DNA from: a virus
Virus record (IMG/VR): IMGVR_UViG_3300042560_002526
Coordinates: 1 to 48,262 of that record
Reading direction: 5' to 3' (one strand)
Length of the DNA stretch: 48,262 nt
In this document: one piece after another, positions 21,893-30,070 of the stretch
Layout of the letters: the number at the start of each line of letters is the position of its first letter
Position numbering within the stretch: the stretch's first letter is position 1
The notes under the pieces: generated by a model
Databases searched by the model: none
Seen by the model: the letters and a program-made list of their open reading frames with translations, nothing else
What the model was told of the DNA's origin: nothing
Translations under genes and position numbers: made by a program

Positions 21893-22977
21893 TGAGAGGA
21901 ATGGGCGCAACAGTGGACGCGGGAATAAAACCCCTGAACCCAACACTTTACGCGCTGCTGGAACACAAATTCAGCGGGAGCGTAAAGATCGCAAATCCCG
22001 GCGTGGCGGCAGCCATCGAGCGTTATCGTGATCCAGTGCACCCCGGCAGGTACGTAACCCGTAGTTCACACTGGGGCGAGTACTACTGCGTATGCTGCCC
22101 GTTTTGCAACGACGTTGGACACAAGCTCTGGATCAATCATCGCTACGGTGCAGACGTCGACCCCGAAACGGGACGACGCTCGGACACGTTTTTGGCCGTG
22201 TGCTATAAAAACAATTGTATCCGTACGCGGTATCAGCAGTTTGAAGATTTAGTTTTTGGTCCCGGCAAAAAACTACCAGTGCGTATGGGTATCGCCACCG
22301 GCATCAAACCCGAAAACGCTGAATCTATTTCTCCGCCGGGCGAGATTGTTTCCTTGGTTGATCTTCCGGACTATCATCCGGCAAACGAGTATCTACGGTC
22401 CCGAAATTTTGATCCCGCTGTTCTCGCCGAAAAATTCGGCGTCGGCGTTTGCGTAAACCCCGTGCCGGCTTACGGCATCATGCGCGGCCGAATCTACATT
22501 CCTGTGTATTCCAGCGGGCAGCTTGTTGGTTGGCAGGGACGGATCGTGACACCCCCCGACGGCAAACCGAAGTATTACACGCAAGGCAGCAAAAGCCGCG
22601 CGCTTTACAACTATGCGCAAGCGGCTCGTCAGCCGTACGTCGTTGTTGTCGAAGGCGTGCCGAGCGTGTGGCGCATTGGCGACCCTGCCGTCGCCATTTT
22701 TGGAAAAACGTTGTCGCAATGGCAGCAAAACACGATCGGCACGGCGTGGACTGGAAAACCTGTTTTTGTCGTGATAGATTTCGGCGAAGACGAGGGGCGT
22801 GCGCTTGAGCAGATTGCCATGCAGCTGTACCGGTATCCCATCCAGTTGGTTCCAGTGCAGATGCCAGACGCCCGCGACCCGGCTGATTATTCTTTGCCGG
22901 ATTTTTACGAGTTGCTCCACGAGGCGGCAGCAGACATAGGCGTAGATTCATCAGTATTAAACACGAGAAACCAATGA
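21892..22977 (+). CDS. DnaG-like primase with zinc finger and TOPRIM domain, 361 aa
   Basis: The N-terminal zinc-binding domain has C66, C68/C69 and C72, then C104 and C109, in YYCVCCPFC...VCYKNNC. The TOPRIM core follows: VVVVEGVPSVW with E254, and VVIDFGEDEG with D296, where acidic residues hold the metals for RNA primer synthesis. Between them lies the basic segment YGIMRGRIYIPVYSSGQLVGWQGRI, typical of the DnaG RNA-polymerase domain. It would make primers for the lagging strand with the helicase encoded just upstream. GTG at 21892 overlaps the helicase stop; ATG at 21901 is an alternative. It overlaps the polymerase gene by four bases. Confidence 0.85.
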   Translation: MRGMGATVDAGIKPLNPTLYALLEHKFSGSVKIANPGVAAAIERYRDPVHPGRYVTRSSHWGEYYCVCCPFCNDVGHKLWINHRYGADVDPETGRRSDTFLAVCYKNNCIRTRYQQFEDLVFGPGKKLPVRMGIATGIKPENAESISPPGEIVSLVDLPDYHPANEYLRSRNFDPAVLAEKFGVGVCVNPVPAYGIMRGRIYIPVYSSGQLVGWQGRIVTPPDGKPKYYTQGSKSRALYNYAQAARQPYVVVVEGVPSVWRIGDPAVAIFGKTLSQWQQNTIGTAWTGKPVFVVIDFGEDEGRALEQIAMQLYRYPIQLVPVQMPDARDPADYSLPDFYELLHEAAADIGVDSSVLNTRNQ

Positions 22978-25900
22978 GTGTAGTGTCTTTAAATCAGCGT
23001 CATACACGCTCTCTTTATGACCCTAAAAGCGCTAAGCTAACAGCAGCGCTTTTTCCGTTTTTGCCGCTCGACGCTCCGGGCATGCCGTCCGCAGGCCCGA
23101 ACTTTATCGCGCATGCCAATATCTTGGGCGACACGATCGATCCGGCAAAAACGAAAAAACAAATCCCGATCGGCGAGAAGCTGACAAACTTGTACAGAGA
23201 CGCGCTGTACAACCCGCAGTTCTTTCTGCCTGTCGCTCACAAGAATGAGTTGACGGCGGTGCCGTTTCTTCCGGGACACATTCTCGGTCAAGTCGCGGAC
23301 GAAAAGTTTAAATCGCTTCACGCGACTGATGACGAGTTTGGCCCTCGCCCCGCTCGCGTCATGATCGTAGGAAAGTCCCCCGGGCAGACAGAGATTCAAT
23401 ACCGCAACTCTTTTGGCGGTTCTGGCATGCGGCCTATGCAGCACGCTATGCAGGAGTGCGGCTTTTTGCCGGACGAGTATTTGTCGTGGTACGTAACCTT
23501 CGCCTGCAAATTTATGTCGCCGGACGCAGAGCTGACGGCTCTCCCGGCCGCGTGGCTGAAGGACTGCGCGCTGCTGCTAGAGCAAGAAATACGGCTTGTA
23601 CAGCCAGACTATATTCTCTGCCTTGGCGCGGAGGCTACAAAGGCCGTGCTGCAGACAACCGGGAGCGTCACGAATCTTCTTGGCCGCGCTATAACGCGTA
23701 AGTCAAAAGATGCGGAAGGAAACGACCGCGAGATTCTTGTTGTCCCTGCCGTCAACCCGGGTTTTGTAGCGCGTAAGCCTGACGCTTACGAAGACTTTGT
23801 CGGCCAGATTCAGCGGTTTTACGACTTGGTTCACAACAAGCAGTCTGTTGAAGAAACAGTCGACCACGCCGAGATTTACACGGAAGAGACTTTACGTGAA
23901 ATGGTCGATGAGATGATTGCCGACACGACGCTGAACGCGAACATCATCGCCATCGACTGCGAGTGGCACGGCGAGTTCCCCACGGAAGATGGCGCTTACT
24001 TGCGCACCATTCAGGTCTCTAACAAGGACAAGTGGGCGCGCACGATTGTCTTGCGGCATCAAGGCGGTGGAATTGCTTTTCAGCCAAATCTCGACGTAAT
24101 TCGCGAACAGTTGAATCGGCTACTGAAGAGCACGCCTGATCGGCATGTCCGAGTTGGCGGGCATTTCTTTCGTGCTGACTTGCCGTGGCTTGTCCACTTC
24201 GGCGTCGATGTACGCGAGGAGTACGGTCCGGTTGATAACTCAGACGATAGAACTCGCGGGGGTTGGGACACGAGTCTGATGTATCACGCTGTAAACGAGA
24301 CGGCGCGGTATGGGTTAGACGCGTGCTCCATGCGGTTTACTTCTGCGCCTATTTACTGGGAAGAATTGGACAACTGGAACAAGAAGCGAAAAAAGAATGG
24401 CGACGCAGACGGCGGTTACGGTAATTGCCCGGGCCACATTTTGCATCCGTACGCCTCGTACGACGCCGACGTCACGCGACGGATTATGTTGCGTTTTTAC
24501 GGCACCAACGGCCGAGACGGCTTGTTAGCCAGCGACGCAAACGGCGTTGACTGCTGGTTACCGTACTGGACCGCGCATATCGCGTCGCTGGCGTTTCTGG
24601 AAATGGAAATGACCGGTCTCGTAATTGACCGCGACCGCGCTGACGAGCTGACAACCGTGTTTATGAATACGCAAGACCAGCTTTTGGACGAAATTAGGGC
24701 GGAACTGAACTGGCCTGAATTCAATCCAAAATCGCAGCCGCAACTATCTGTCGCGTTGTTCGGCGCCGACTTTGGCGCGCGGTATGTCAACCCACCCGAG
24801 CCGCCGGCAGACGCTTCGTTATTGAGCCTGACGCCAGTCAAGACAACCGGCAAACGCCCGACCTTGTGGGCGGAACTAGGCATGCGCGGCCTTGACGCAG
24901 CTACTGCGGTGCCCAGCACCGATAAAGAAAGTCTGGGTATTCTTGGGCATCAAAACGCCACAGCTGCCAAGATTCGCGATTACAAGTTTGTGAGTCAGGT
25001 CCTGCAGTCTGTTTTACGTAAACCAGCAAAAGACGACACCGGAGAATACGAAGCCGATGAAAACGGAAATTTCGTCTATGAGAAGGGGCTGGTGGGCTGC
25101 GTTCATTCCGACGGCCGTGTTCGCACACACTTTTTTCAGACGAAAGAAACCGGCCGCGCGTCAAGCTCTCGACCGCCTTTGCAAAACCTCAGCTCCCGCC
25201 GCGAGGACGACTATCGACGTATCCTCGGCGCATCTTATCACCACCCAGTCCGGTCAGTCCTGCGGGTGCCAGAAGGGTACGTCGGGCTTGAAACGGACCT
25301 CACTGGTGCGGAACTGGCGGTCCTCGCGTGGTTGTCGCAAGATAAAAACATGATCGAACATGTTCGGCGTAATCTTCTCCCAGAGAGTCACACCGACCAT
25401 TACGACATCCACTCGCGACAGGCGTGCAAGGCGTTTAATCTCCACAACATCGAACCTACAAAAACTGGCCTCGTAAAGGCCGGGAAAAAGGGTTTGCGTG
25501 TTGCCGCTAAAAACGTGAATTTCGGTATCCCATATGGCCGCGGGGCAGAAGCTATCGCGCGGCAATGCAAAGAAGAGGGTGTCGAGGTTACGCCAGCCGA
25601 GTGTCAGGCGATGATCGACGCGTACTTTGACTCGTATCCCGGCACAGCTGATTTTTTAGCGGAGTGCCGCGCACGGTCTCAAAACCCCGGTTGGCTCGTT
25701 GGCCCATACGGCCGCTTGCGGCGCTTTTCATCTGCCGAGTTCAATCGTTCTTCTAACAGCAAGGGTACAAAAGCATACGCCGTTGTTGGAGAACAGGAAC
25801 GGCAAGCGCAGAACTTCCCGATTCAAGGCGGCGTGGCTGATGCGGTGTCAATGGCATTGGCGAACTTTTACGAGTATCGCACAAACCACTCTGACATTGA

Positions 25901-26168
25901 TTACAAGATCGCGCTCCAGATTCACGACGCGATTGTTTTGTTGGTTCCCATTGAACACTCTGAACGCGTGTATAAGGAGGTTATTCCTAAATGCATGATT
26001 GATGATGTGCCGTTTTGGCCTCGCCGATTAGATGGCAGTTCCATCCTTGTTCCCGAGCCGTATCGGTTCGGCTGCTCCCGAGACGTCTTTGTGCACTGGG
26101 GCGAGAACATAACCCCCGAGCAAATCAGGGCTTACGGCATGGACTGGCTTTTTGATTGCAAGGACTAG
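22974..26168 (+). CDS. three-domain UDG-like / 3'-5' exonuclease / family A DNA polymerase, 1064 aa
   Basis: Residues about 125-285 resemble family 4-type uracil-DNA glycosylase (VMIVGKSPGQTE, 129-140), but the usual HPS-like motif reads NPGFVARK and the N-terminal Fe-S cysteines are absent, so glycosylase activity is doubtful. Residues about 320-510 are the proofreading exonuclease: D328/E330, D402, and Y493-x3-D497. The polymerase follows: motif A DLTGAE with D775 and E780, motif B K846 in AAKNVNFGIPYG, and motif C H984-D985-A986, where most family members have HDE. It is the replicative polymerase of this phage. At 1,064 residues it is longer than most phage PolA proteins because of the N-terminal domain. 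It starts in an ATGA overlap with the primase gene. Confidence 0.9.
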   Translation: MSVVSLNQRHTRSLYDPKSAKLTAALFPFLPLDAPGMPSAGPNFIAHANILGDTIDPAKTKKQIPIGEKLTNLYRDALYNPQFFLPVAHKNELTAVPFLPGHILGQVADEKFKSLHATDDEFGPRPARVMIVGKSPGQTEIQYRNSFGGSGMRPMQHAMQECGFLPDEYLSWYVTFACKFMSPDAELTALPAAWLKDCALLLEQEIRLVQPDYILCLGAEATKAVLQTTGSVTNLLGRAITRKSKDAEGNDREILVVPAVNPGFVARKPDAYEDFVGQIQRFYDLVHNKQSVEETVDHAEIYTEETLREMVDEMIADTTLNANIIAIDCEWHGEFPTEDGAYLRTIQVSNKDKWARTIVLRHQGGGIAFQPNLDVIREQLNRLLKSTPDRHVRVGGHFFRADLPWLVHFGVDVREEYGPVDNSDDRTRGGWDTSLMYHAVNETARYGLDACSMRFTSAPIYWEELDNWNKKRKKNGDADGGYGNCPGHILHPYASYDADVTRRIMLRFYGTNGRDGLLASDANGVDCWLPYWTAHIASLAFLEMEMTGLVIDRDRADELTTVFMNTQDQLLDEIRAELNWPEFNPKSQPQLSVALFGADFGARYVNPPEPPADASLLSLTPVKTTGKRPTLWAELGMRGLDAATAVPSTDKESLGILGHQNATAAKIRDYKFVSQVLQSVLRKPAKDDTGEYEADENGNFVYEKGLVGCVHSDGRVRTHFFQTKETGRASSSRPPLQNLSSRREDDYRRILGASYHHPVRSVLRVPEGYVGLETDLTGAELAVLAWLSQDKNMIEHVRRNLLPESHTDHYDIHSRQACKAFNLHNIEPTKTGLVKAGKKGLRVAAKNVNFGIPYGRGAEAIARQCKEEGVEVTPAECQAMIDAYFDSYPGTADFLAECRARSQNPGWLVGPYGRLRRFSSAEFNRSSNSKGTKAYAVVGEQERQAQNFPIQGGVADAVSMALANFYEYRTNHSDIDYKIALQIHDAIVLLVPIEHSERVYKEVIPKCMIDDVPFWPRRLDGSSILVPEPYRFGCSRDVFVHWGENITPEQIRAYGMDWLFDCKD

Positions 26169-26193
26169 ACATCTTCGGCGGCCGAGGTATAAT
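26166..26193 (+). promoter_or_regulatory. sigma70-like promoter before the ssDNA-binding candidate
   Basis: TAGACA (26166-26171, five of six for -35) and a perfect TATAAT (26188-26193) are 16 bases apart, overlapping the polymerase stop codon. The start of the next gene lies 77 bases downstream. It would give the highly needed downstream proteins their own transcript. Confidence 0.65.
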
Positions 26194-26269
26194 GCGGCTA
26201 CCGTTGAAAGCAGGTACAACGCCCTGCACTTTTTGATTCCTAACTACTTAACAAAGAAAGAGCATAACA

Positions 26270-27646
26270 ATGCCTCGTTATCCCGGTCAGAATCTTGCTT
26301 CCGTTAACCCTGAATACCGAAAAGAACACAAGATTGATGACGGCTCAGGTAAGACAAGCCGCTACACTTTCGGTAAAAACGTAGTCATCGCCGCCGGTGA
26401 CAAAATTCTTTCTGGCGGTTTCTGCATGCGCCTGCTCCCACTTGTGGATCAGGCCGGCTCTGCGCGGGCAAACAAGCCCGAATTTATCTCGTTCCGCGAA
26501 GGTCGCGATCAGGCGGCCATCGGCGACTGGTGCCGGATTATGACGGTCGCGTACTGGGTTGGTAACCCGGGCGTGTGCTTCATTATTCATGACGGCAACC
26601 CGGAATTGGACATCAAGCAGAGTCCGTATTTTCTGCTGCGTGACGCCGCCCGCGCTAACACAGAAACTCCGGGCATTGGCCGGCTGTTTGCTGAGTTGAC
26701 GCAAAATCGCGTGATGAACTCGCATATCGGTTCGCTCTCGCAACCCGAGAAGATGCTGTTCGTTTCCGCGACGGCCGTGTATGTAGACGAGCGCGGGCAG
26801 GTAACTCTGGGCGCTTTCAGCGAAGACCCAAAGCGCAATGCGCGGGTCATCGGTCTGAAGTACAGCGCTACTCAGAGTCTGTATTCTGTGCTCAACGCCC
26901 GCGACCCGCAGACGGGTGAGTTTTACGTAAACGATATGTTGTCGTTTGGTCCGTCGCAACTTCTGTCGATTGTGCCTGAATCGTTTCAGGCAGGTCCGCA
27001 AAAGCAGATCGGCGTCGGCGAACACGGCCCGGATGTGTTTCACTGCCCGGCGTATGCCCGCAACAACGACCCGAACGCCAAGTTTGTGATCGGTCGTCCG
27101 GGAAAGCCGAGCTCGTATACGCACTACTGCATCGTGCACGACACGTTCCGCGGTCAGCCGATTTCGCTCGAAGCGTACGAAGATCGCATTACCAGCGAGA
27201 ATCGTACGATGGACGACATGCTGTACGTGCCGAGCTACGAAGAGCAGGCCGAGCTGCTGTCGCGAGCGTTCCCGCAGGAAGTGCTTGAATTTGCGTGGCA
27301 GGATTATCCTGAGTATCGCAAGCATCTCCGCGGACGGACGACGACTGTTGAGACATCGCCGCAGCGCACTCCGACTCCGGCAGCTGATTCTAGCTGGATG
27401 GATCGCGCTGCTCCGACCGCAGTTGCCAAGGCTGCTCCGAAGCCAGCGGCTAATTACGATGATGTCCCGTTCGACGGCGAGATTTCCGAAGAGGATACCG
27501 CCAGCGTCGTGGACATGTTCTCCGAAGCGCCGCTCCCAGCCGGCGCGTCCGTTCCGCCTCCTCCGCCGCCCCGCGCTACTCCGGCCCGCTCTACGCCGGC
27601 TGAAATCATGAGTCGCGTGCGTAAGTCGTCGCGTAAGGACGGCTGA
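26270..27646 (+). CDS. candidate ssDNA-binding protein, 458 aa
   Basis: I do not recognise the family, but several features suit a phage single-stranded DNA-binding protein of the gp32 kind. It has its own strong promoter, lies between the polymerase and recA-like genes, has a compact beta-rich body (residues about 30-350, with aromatic residues in GFCMRLLPL and AYWVGNPGVCFII), and a long disordered Pro/Ala/acidic tail (residues 350-445) like the partner-binding tails of such proteins. The tail holds DDVPFDGEISEED and a proline run, and ends basic. No enzyme motif is present. Codons look optimised and strong in G+C at third positions, as for an abundant protein. Alternative: another replication or virion protein. 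Confidence 0.55.
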   Translation: MPRYPGQNLASVNPEYRKEHKIDDGSGKTSRYTFGKNVVIAAGDKILSGGFCMRLLPLVDQAGSARANKPEFISFREGRDQAAIGDWCRIMTVAYWVGNPGVCFIIHDGNPELDIKQSPYFLLRDAARANTETPGIGRLFAELTQNRVMNSHIGSLSQPEKMLFVSATAVYVDERGQVTLGAFSEDPKRNARVIGLKYSATQSLYSVLNARDPQTGEFYVNDMLSFGPSQLLSIVPESFQAGPQKQIGVGEHGPDVFHCPAYARNNDPNAKFVIGRPGKPSSYTHYCIVHDTFRGQPISLEAYEDRITSENRTMDDMLYVPSYEEQAELLSRAFPQEVLEFAWQDYPEYRKHLRGRTTTVETSPQRTPTPAADSSWMDRAAPTAVAKAAPKPAANYDDVPFDGEISEEDTASVVDMFSEAPLPAGASVPPPPPPRATPARSTPAEIMSRVRKSSRKDG

Positions 27647-27661
27647 GTTCAACGGTAAAGT

Positions 27662-27704
27662 CCGCATTTGGCGTGACACATATGAATGTGCACGCCATTT
27701 GCGG
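27662..27704 (+). promoter_or_regulatory. strong hairpin upstream of the recA-like gene
   Basis: GGCGTG (27670-27675) pairs with CACGCC (27691-27696), CACAT with ATGTG inside around ATGA, and CCGCA (27663-27667) with TGCGG (27699-27703) outside. A U-rich stretch follows loosely (27708-27715), so it may act as a weak terminator or attenuator between two abundant products. Confidence 0.55.
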
Positions 27705-27726
27705 TGCTTTATTTCTGGAGGTTTTC

Positions 27727-27789
27727 ATGTCTGCAGATCGCTTACAAATTAACAATAGGACACGCACATGGCCCGCAAGAAAAAAGTAG
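27727..27789 (+). CDS. possible 20-codon leader peptide overlapping recA
   Basis: The ATG has the best ribosome site of the region, GGAGG five bases upstream (27717-27721), yet the frame is only 20 codons (MSADRLQINNRTRTWPARKK). It ends 22 bases inside the recA-like gene in another frame. It follows a strong hairpin. A leader peptide that couples ribosomes to the recA start is a reasonable reading; the alternative is that the site is a relic. Confidence 0.4.
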   Translation: MSADRLQINNRTRTWPARKK

Positions 27790-29144
27790 ATGCTCGTGAC
27801 GTCGGTCTGCCTCACAGCTACGACGGCGAGCATCCAGTAATCACAGAAATCCTGAAGGCCACCGCGGAGGATCAGGACCCGCTTATTGGGTTACCGCTCC
27901 CGACGTTGGCCGCGCGGTACTTGTTGCAATCAAACATCTTCCCGCTGTCTCGGTTTACGCAACTCCGAGGCGAATTCAGCGCCGGCAAGTCTGCGCTGTT
28001 AACCGAGATCATGCGGTGGTTTCATGTTTATGGCGGCGGCGGAATCCTTATCGACACTGAGAACAAGGGTTCCCCGACAATGCTGGCCGGCATGTTCGGC
28101 CACAATCAGCAGTACATGGCCCGCACGAAAGTCACGACCGCGGCCAGTGTCGAAGAGTGGCAGAGCAAGTACATGGGTTTCTGCAAAGCTGTGCATGCGC
28201 AAATCGATGCCGCTGGAGCGCCAGAACGCGTAATCCCTATCTGCATTGGTGTTGACTCTATTTCTGCCGTCGAGGTCGACCGCCGTGTAGAGAAGGTTGC
28301 CGAGGAGGGACATGCTGCCGCCGGTCACCCGTATCTGGCCCGAAACCTCTCTGACTTTATGCGGACCGCTTTAGTGCCGACATTGCGGCACTATCCAATC
28401 GCGTTTGTGGCGACAAATCATCTCAAGGAGGAAATTAACTCTATGGGATTCGGCCCGCCAAAGAAGTATGCTCCCGGCGGCGCTAGCCTCGACTATTACC
28501 CGACCCTGATTATCGACATGTCGCGCGTCAGTCGAAACAATATTCAAGTCGGCCGCGCAGAAGGGCAGGCGGTCCGATTGATAGCGACCAAGAATAACCT
28601 TGGTGCTCCCGGTCGCCGATTAGTTGTAAATCTTATGTGGTACAACGACATCGTAACCGGCAAAGACGCTAACGGAAACGAAACGTATCGCAATCAGCAG
28701 TATCACTATTGGGACTGGCACACGGCCACGACGCGGTTACTCATCGAGTTGCAGGATGCCACTAAAAAGCTTCCGCCCGGCATGGACCCGAAACTTCCCG
28801 GGCTGATCAAGCAGGTCTGCGATATCGAGTATAAGCACGGCACGAAGAATGCCGATGTGCCGTTGGTGTTCTCTTCGGCTATGGGCATCACGAAGCAGGA
28901 AGCGGTGTCTGAAGTCGAGTTTTCAATGGCGCTTGAAGAAAACAAAAAGGTGCTGGGTGTTCTAAATGGTTTACTCGGGGTCAACGAGTACATCATCTGC
29001 GACCCGGCACGAAAGTATCGCGAACAGATTATGGAACAGCTGCGTGAAAAGCAGATGACGGACGTTCCTGAACTTATGGCCGCTTCTAGCATGGCCGCAA
29101 GCATGTTACCCGAAGACTTTGATCCCCTAGGACAGGTGGAGTAA
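27768..29144 (+). CDS. RecA/UvsX-like recombinase, 458 aa
   Basis: The ATPase core shows Walker A GEFSAGKS (68-75), the strand GILIDTENKGS with the catalytic acid region, Walker B PICIGVDSIS with D163, the L1/L2 region with IAFVATNHLKEEINSM and a glycine-rich loop (APGGASLDYY), and a final strand RLIATKNNLGAPGRRLVV. These are the features of RecA/RadA/UvsX enzymes, which form filaments on ssDNA and catalyse strand exchange. The length fits UvsX-type phage recombinases better than the 350-residue bacterial RecA. With the SbcCD-like pair, UvsW-like helicase and RuvC-like resolvase it completes a recombination set. AGGA lies seven bases before the ATG. Confidence 0.9.
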   Translation: MARKKKVDARDVGLPHSYDGEHPVITEILKATAEDQDPLIGLPLPTLAARYLLQSNIFPLSRFTQLRGEFSAGKSALLTEIMRWFHVYGGGGILIDTENKGSPTMLAGMFGHNQQYMARTKVTTAASVEEWQSKYMGFCKAVHAQIDAAGAPERVIPICIGVDSISAVEVDRRVEKVAEEGHAAAGHPYLARNLSDFMRTALVPTLRHYPIAFVATNHLKEEINSMGFGPPKKYAPGGASLDYYPTLIIDMSRVSRNNIQVGRAEGQAVRLIATKNNLGAPGRRLVVNLMWYNDIVTGKDANGNETYRNQQYHYWDWHTATTRLLIELQDATKKLPPGMDPKLPGLIKQVCDIEYKHGTKNADVPLVFSSAMGITKQEAVSEVEFSMALEENKKVLGVLNGLLGVNEYIICDPARKYREQIMEQLREKQMTDVPELMAASSMAASMLPEDFDPLGQVE

Positions 29145-29456
29145 ATGGCTGTTTTACAAGTTGAATGTTTCGGTGGCCCGATCGATGGACAGACGATGCC
29201 GATTCCGGATGAAGCTGAGCTCGCGTGCGGTGTGGCGGTAGACAAAGAAACCGGCGAACCGCATTTCTATGTGCTGGCAAAAAAGTGGAGCTTCGAAAAG
29301 CTTGGTGAAAATTGCGTGTTTGAGTATTTTGGCAACAATCCCGAGCGGGTCGTTGCGCGGCTGCGGGACATGAACTCGCCGCTCGCCGACCAGATTGAAG
29401 CAGATTTGTATGGCCGCAGCGATGACGGCCCGGAGTTTGAAAACGACGATGACTGA
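29145..29456 (+). CDS. conserved small phage protein, 103 aa
   Basis: Starts right after the recA-like stop codon. The sequence begins MAVLQVECFGGPIDGQTMPIPD, a pattern I recall from a small phage/bacterial protein family whose members start with a GGPxDGxxV segment and have a beta-rich fold. The C-terminal part includes NCVFEYFGNNPERVV and an acidic tail (DDGPEFENDDD). No known function. It overlaps the next gene by eight bases and so belongs to the recA transcript. Confidence 0.7.
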   Translation: MAVLQVECFGGPIDGQTMPIPDEAELACGVAVDKETGEPHFYVLAKKWSFEKLGENCVFEYFGNNPERVVARLRDMNSPLADQIEADLYGRSDDGPEFENDDD

Positions 29457-30063
29457 CGGCGACAATCGCGATAGTTTTTTCAACGAGCTATTCGACGACA
29501 ATAGTCGACAAGCTGGCGCTAATCGGGAGCAGCGCCAAATATCGTATGAGTCTCGGTTGGTCCGCCGAGTGTTTAGCGAATGCCGCGTGCCGCGTGTGAG
29601 CATGGGGCAACTTGTTAATCACTGCAAAGGCGCTACCGGCAACCACGAGCTCACGTTTGAGTGGTTTAATTTTACGTTTCCTGAATTCCCAGCACGCCTT
29701 ATGGGTCGGCGAATCGGATACTGCGCTCGGCGTAAACAAGCAGACGGAACGTCGGTACCGTTGTCGTTATATCAGTTACAGTTCGCCGATATTTTCCGAC
29801 CAAAAAACAATCTTGTTCTGCGGTCAGTATCCCGGGCATTAGCTGATTACGAACAGGAACTCACCGACCCCTACGTGTTTATTTTTCCTATAGTGCGCAA
29901 AATGTTTTGTGCGCACAATTTGGAGTTGCCCGGCAATCCCGGTATTGACGAACCGCGAATTCAGTGGATAATGCAAGCCCAGTCGGGCGTACGGATGACC
30001 ATTGAACCGACGACGTCATTGTTTGCCGCCGTTGGGCCGGATTGGTTTCAACCGCCAGAATAG
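29449..30063 (+). CDS. hypothetical protein, 204 aa
   Basis: The ATG at 29449 overlaps the previous stop region and gives an N-terminus MTDGDNRDSFFNELFDDN; earlier in-frame starts lie well inside the previous gene. Basic middle (ARLMGRRIGYCARRKQ), aromatic-rich segments (FEWFNFTFPEF) and a final beta-type part. I see no motif. Composition and frame length support a real gene. By position it could aid recombination or gene control; no evidence beyond position. Confidence 0.65.
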   Translation: MTDGDNRDSFFNELFDDNSRQAGANREQRQISYESRLVRRVFSECRVPRVSMGQLVNHCKGATGNHELTFEWFNFTFPEFPARLMGRRIGYCARRKQADGTSVPLSLYQLQFADIFRPKNNLVLRSVSRALADYEQELTDPYVFIFPIVRKMFCAHNLELPGNPGIDEPRIQWIMQAQSGVRMTIEPTTSLFAAVGPDWFQPPE

Positions 30064-30070
30064 CGGCACC

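Noticed and set aside
26345-27679. 444-codon open frame on the minus strand opposite the ssDNA-binding candidate
   Set aside because: It mirrors a gene with strong codon bias on the + strand, has very high Arg/His content, no ribosome site, and all other genes are on the + strand.
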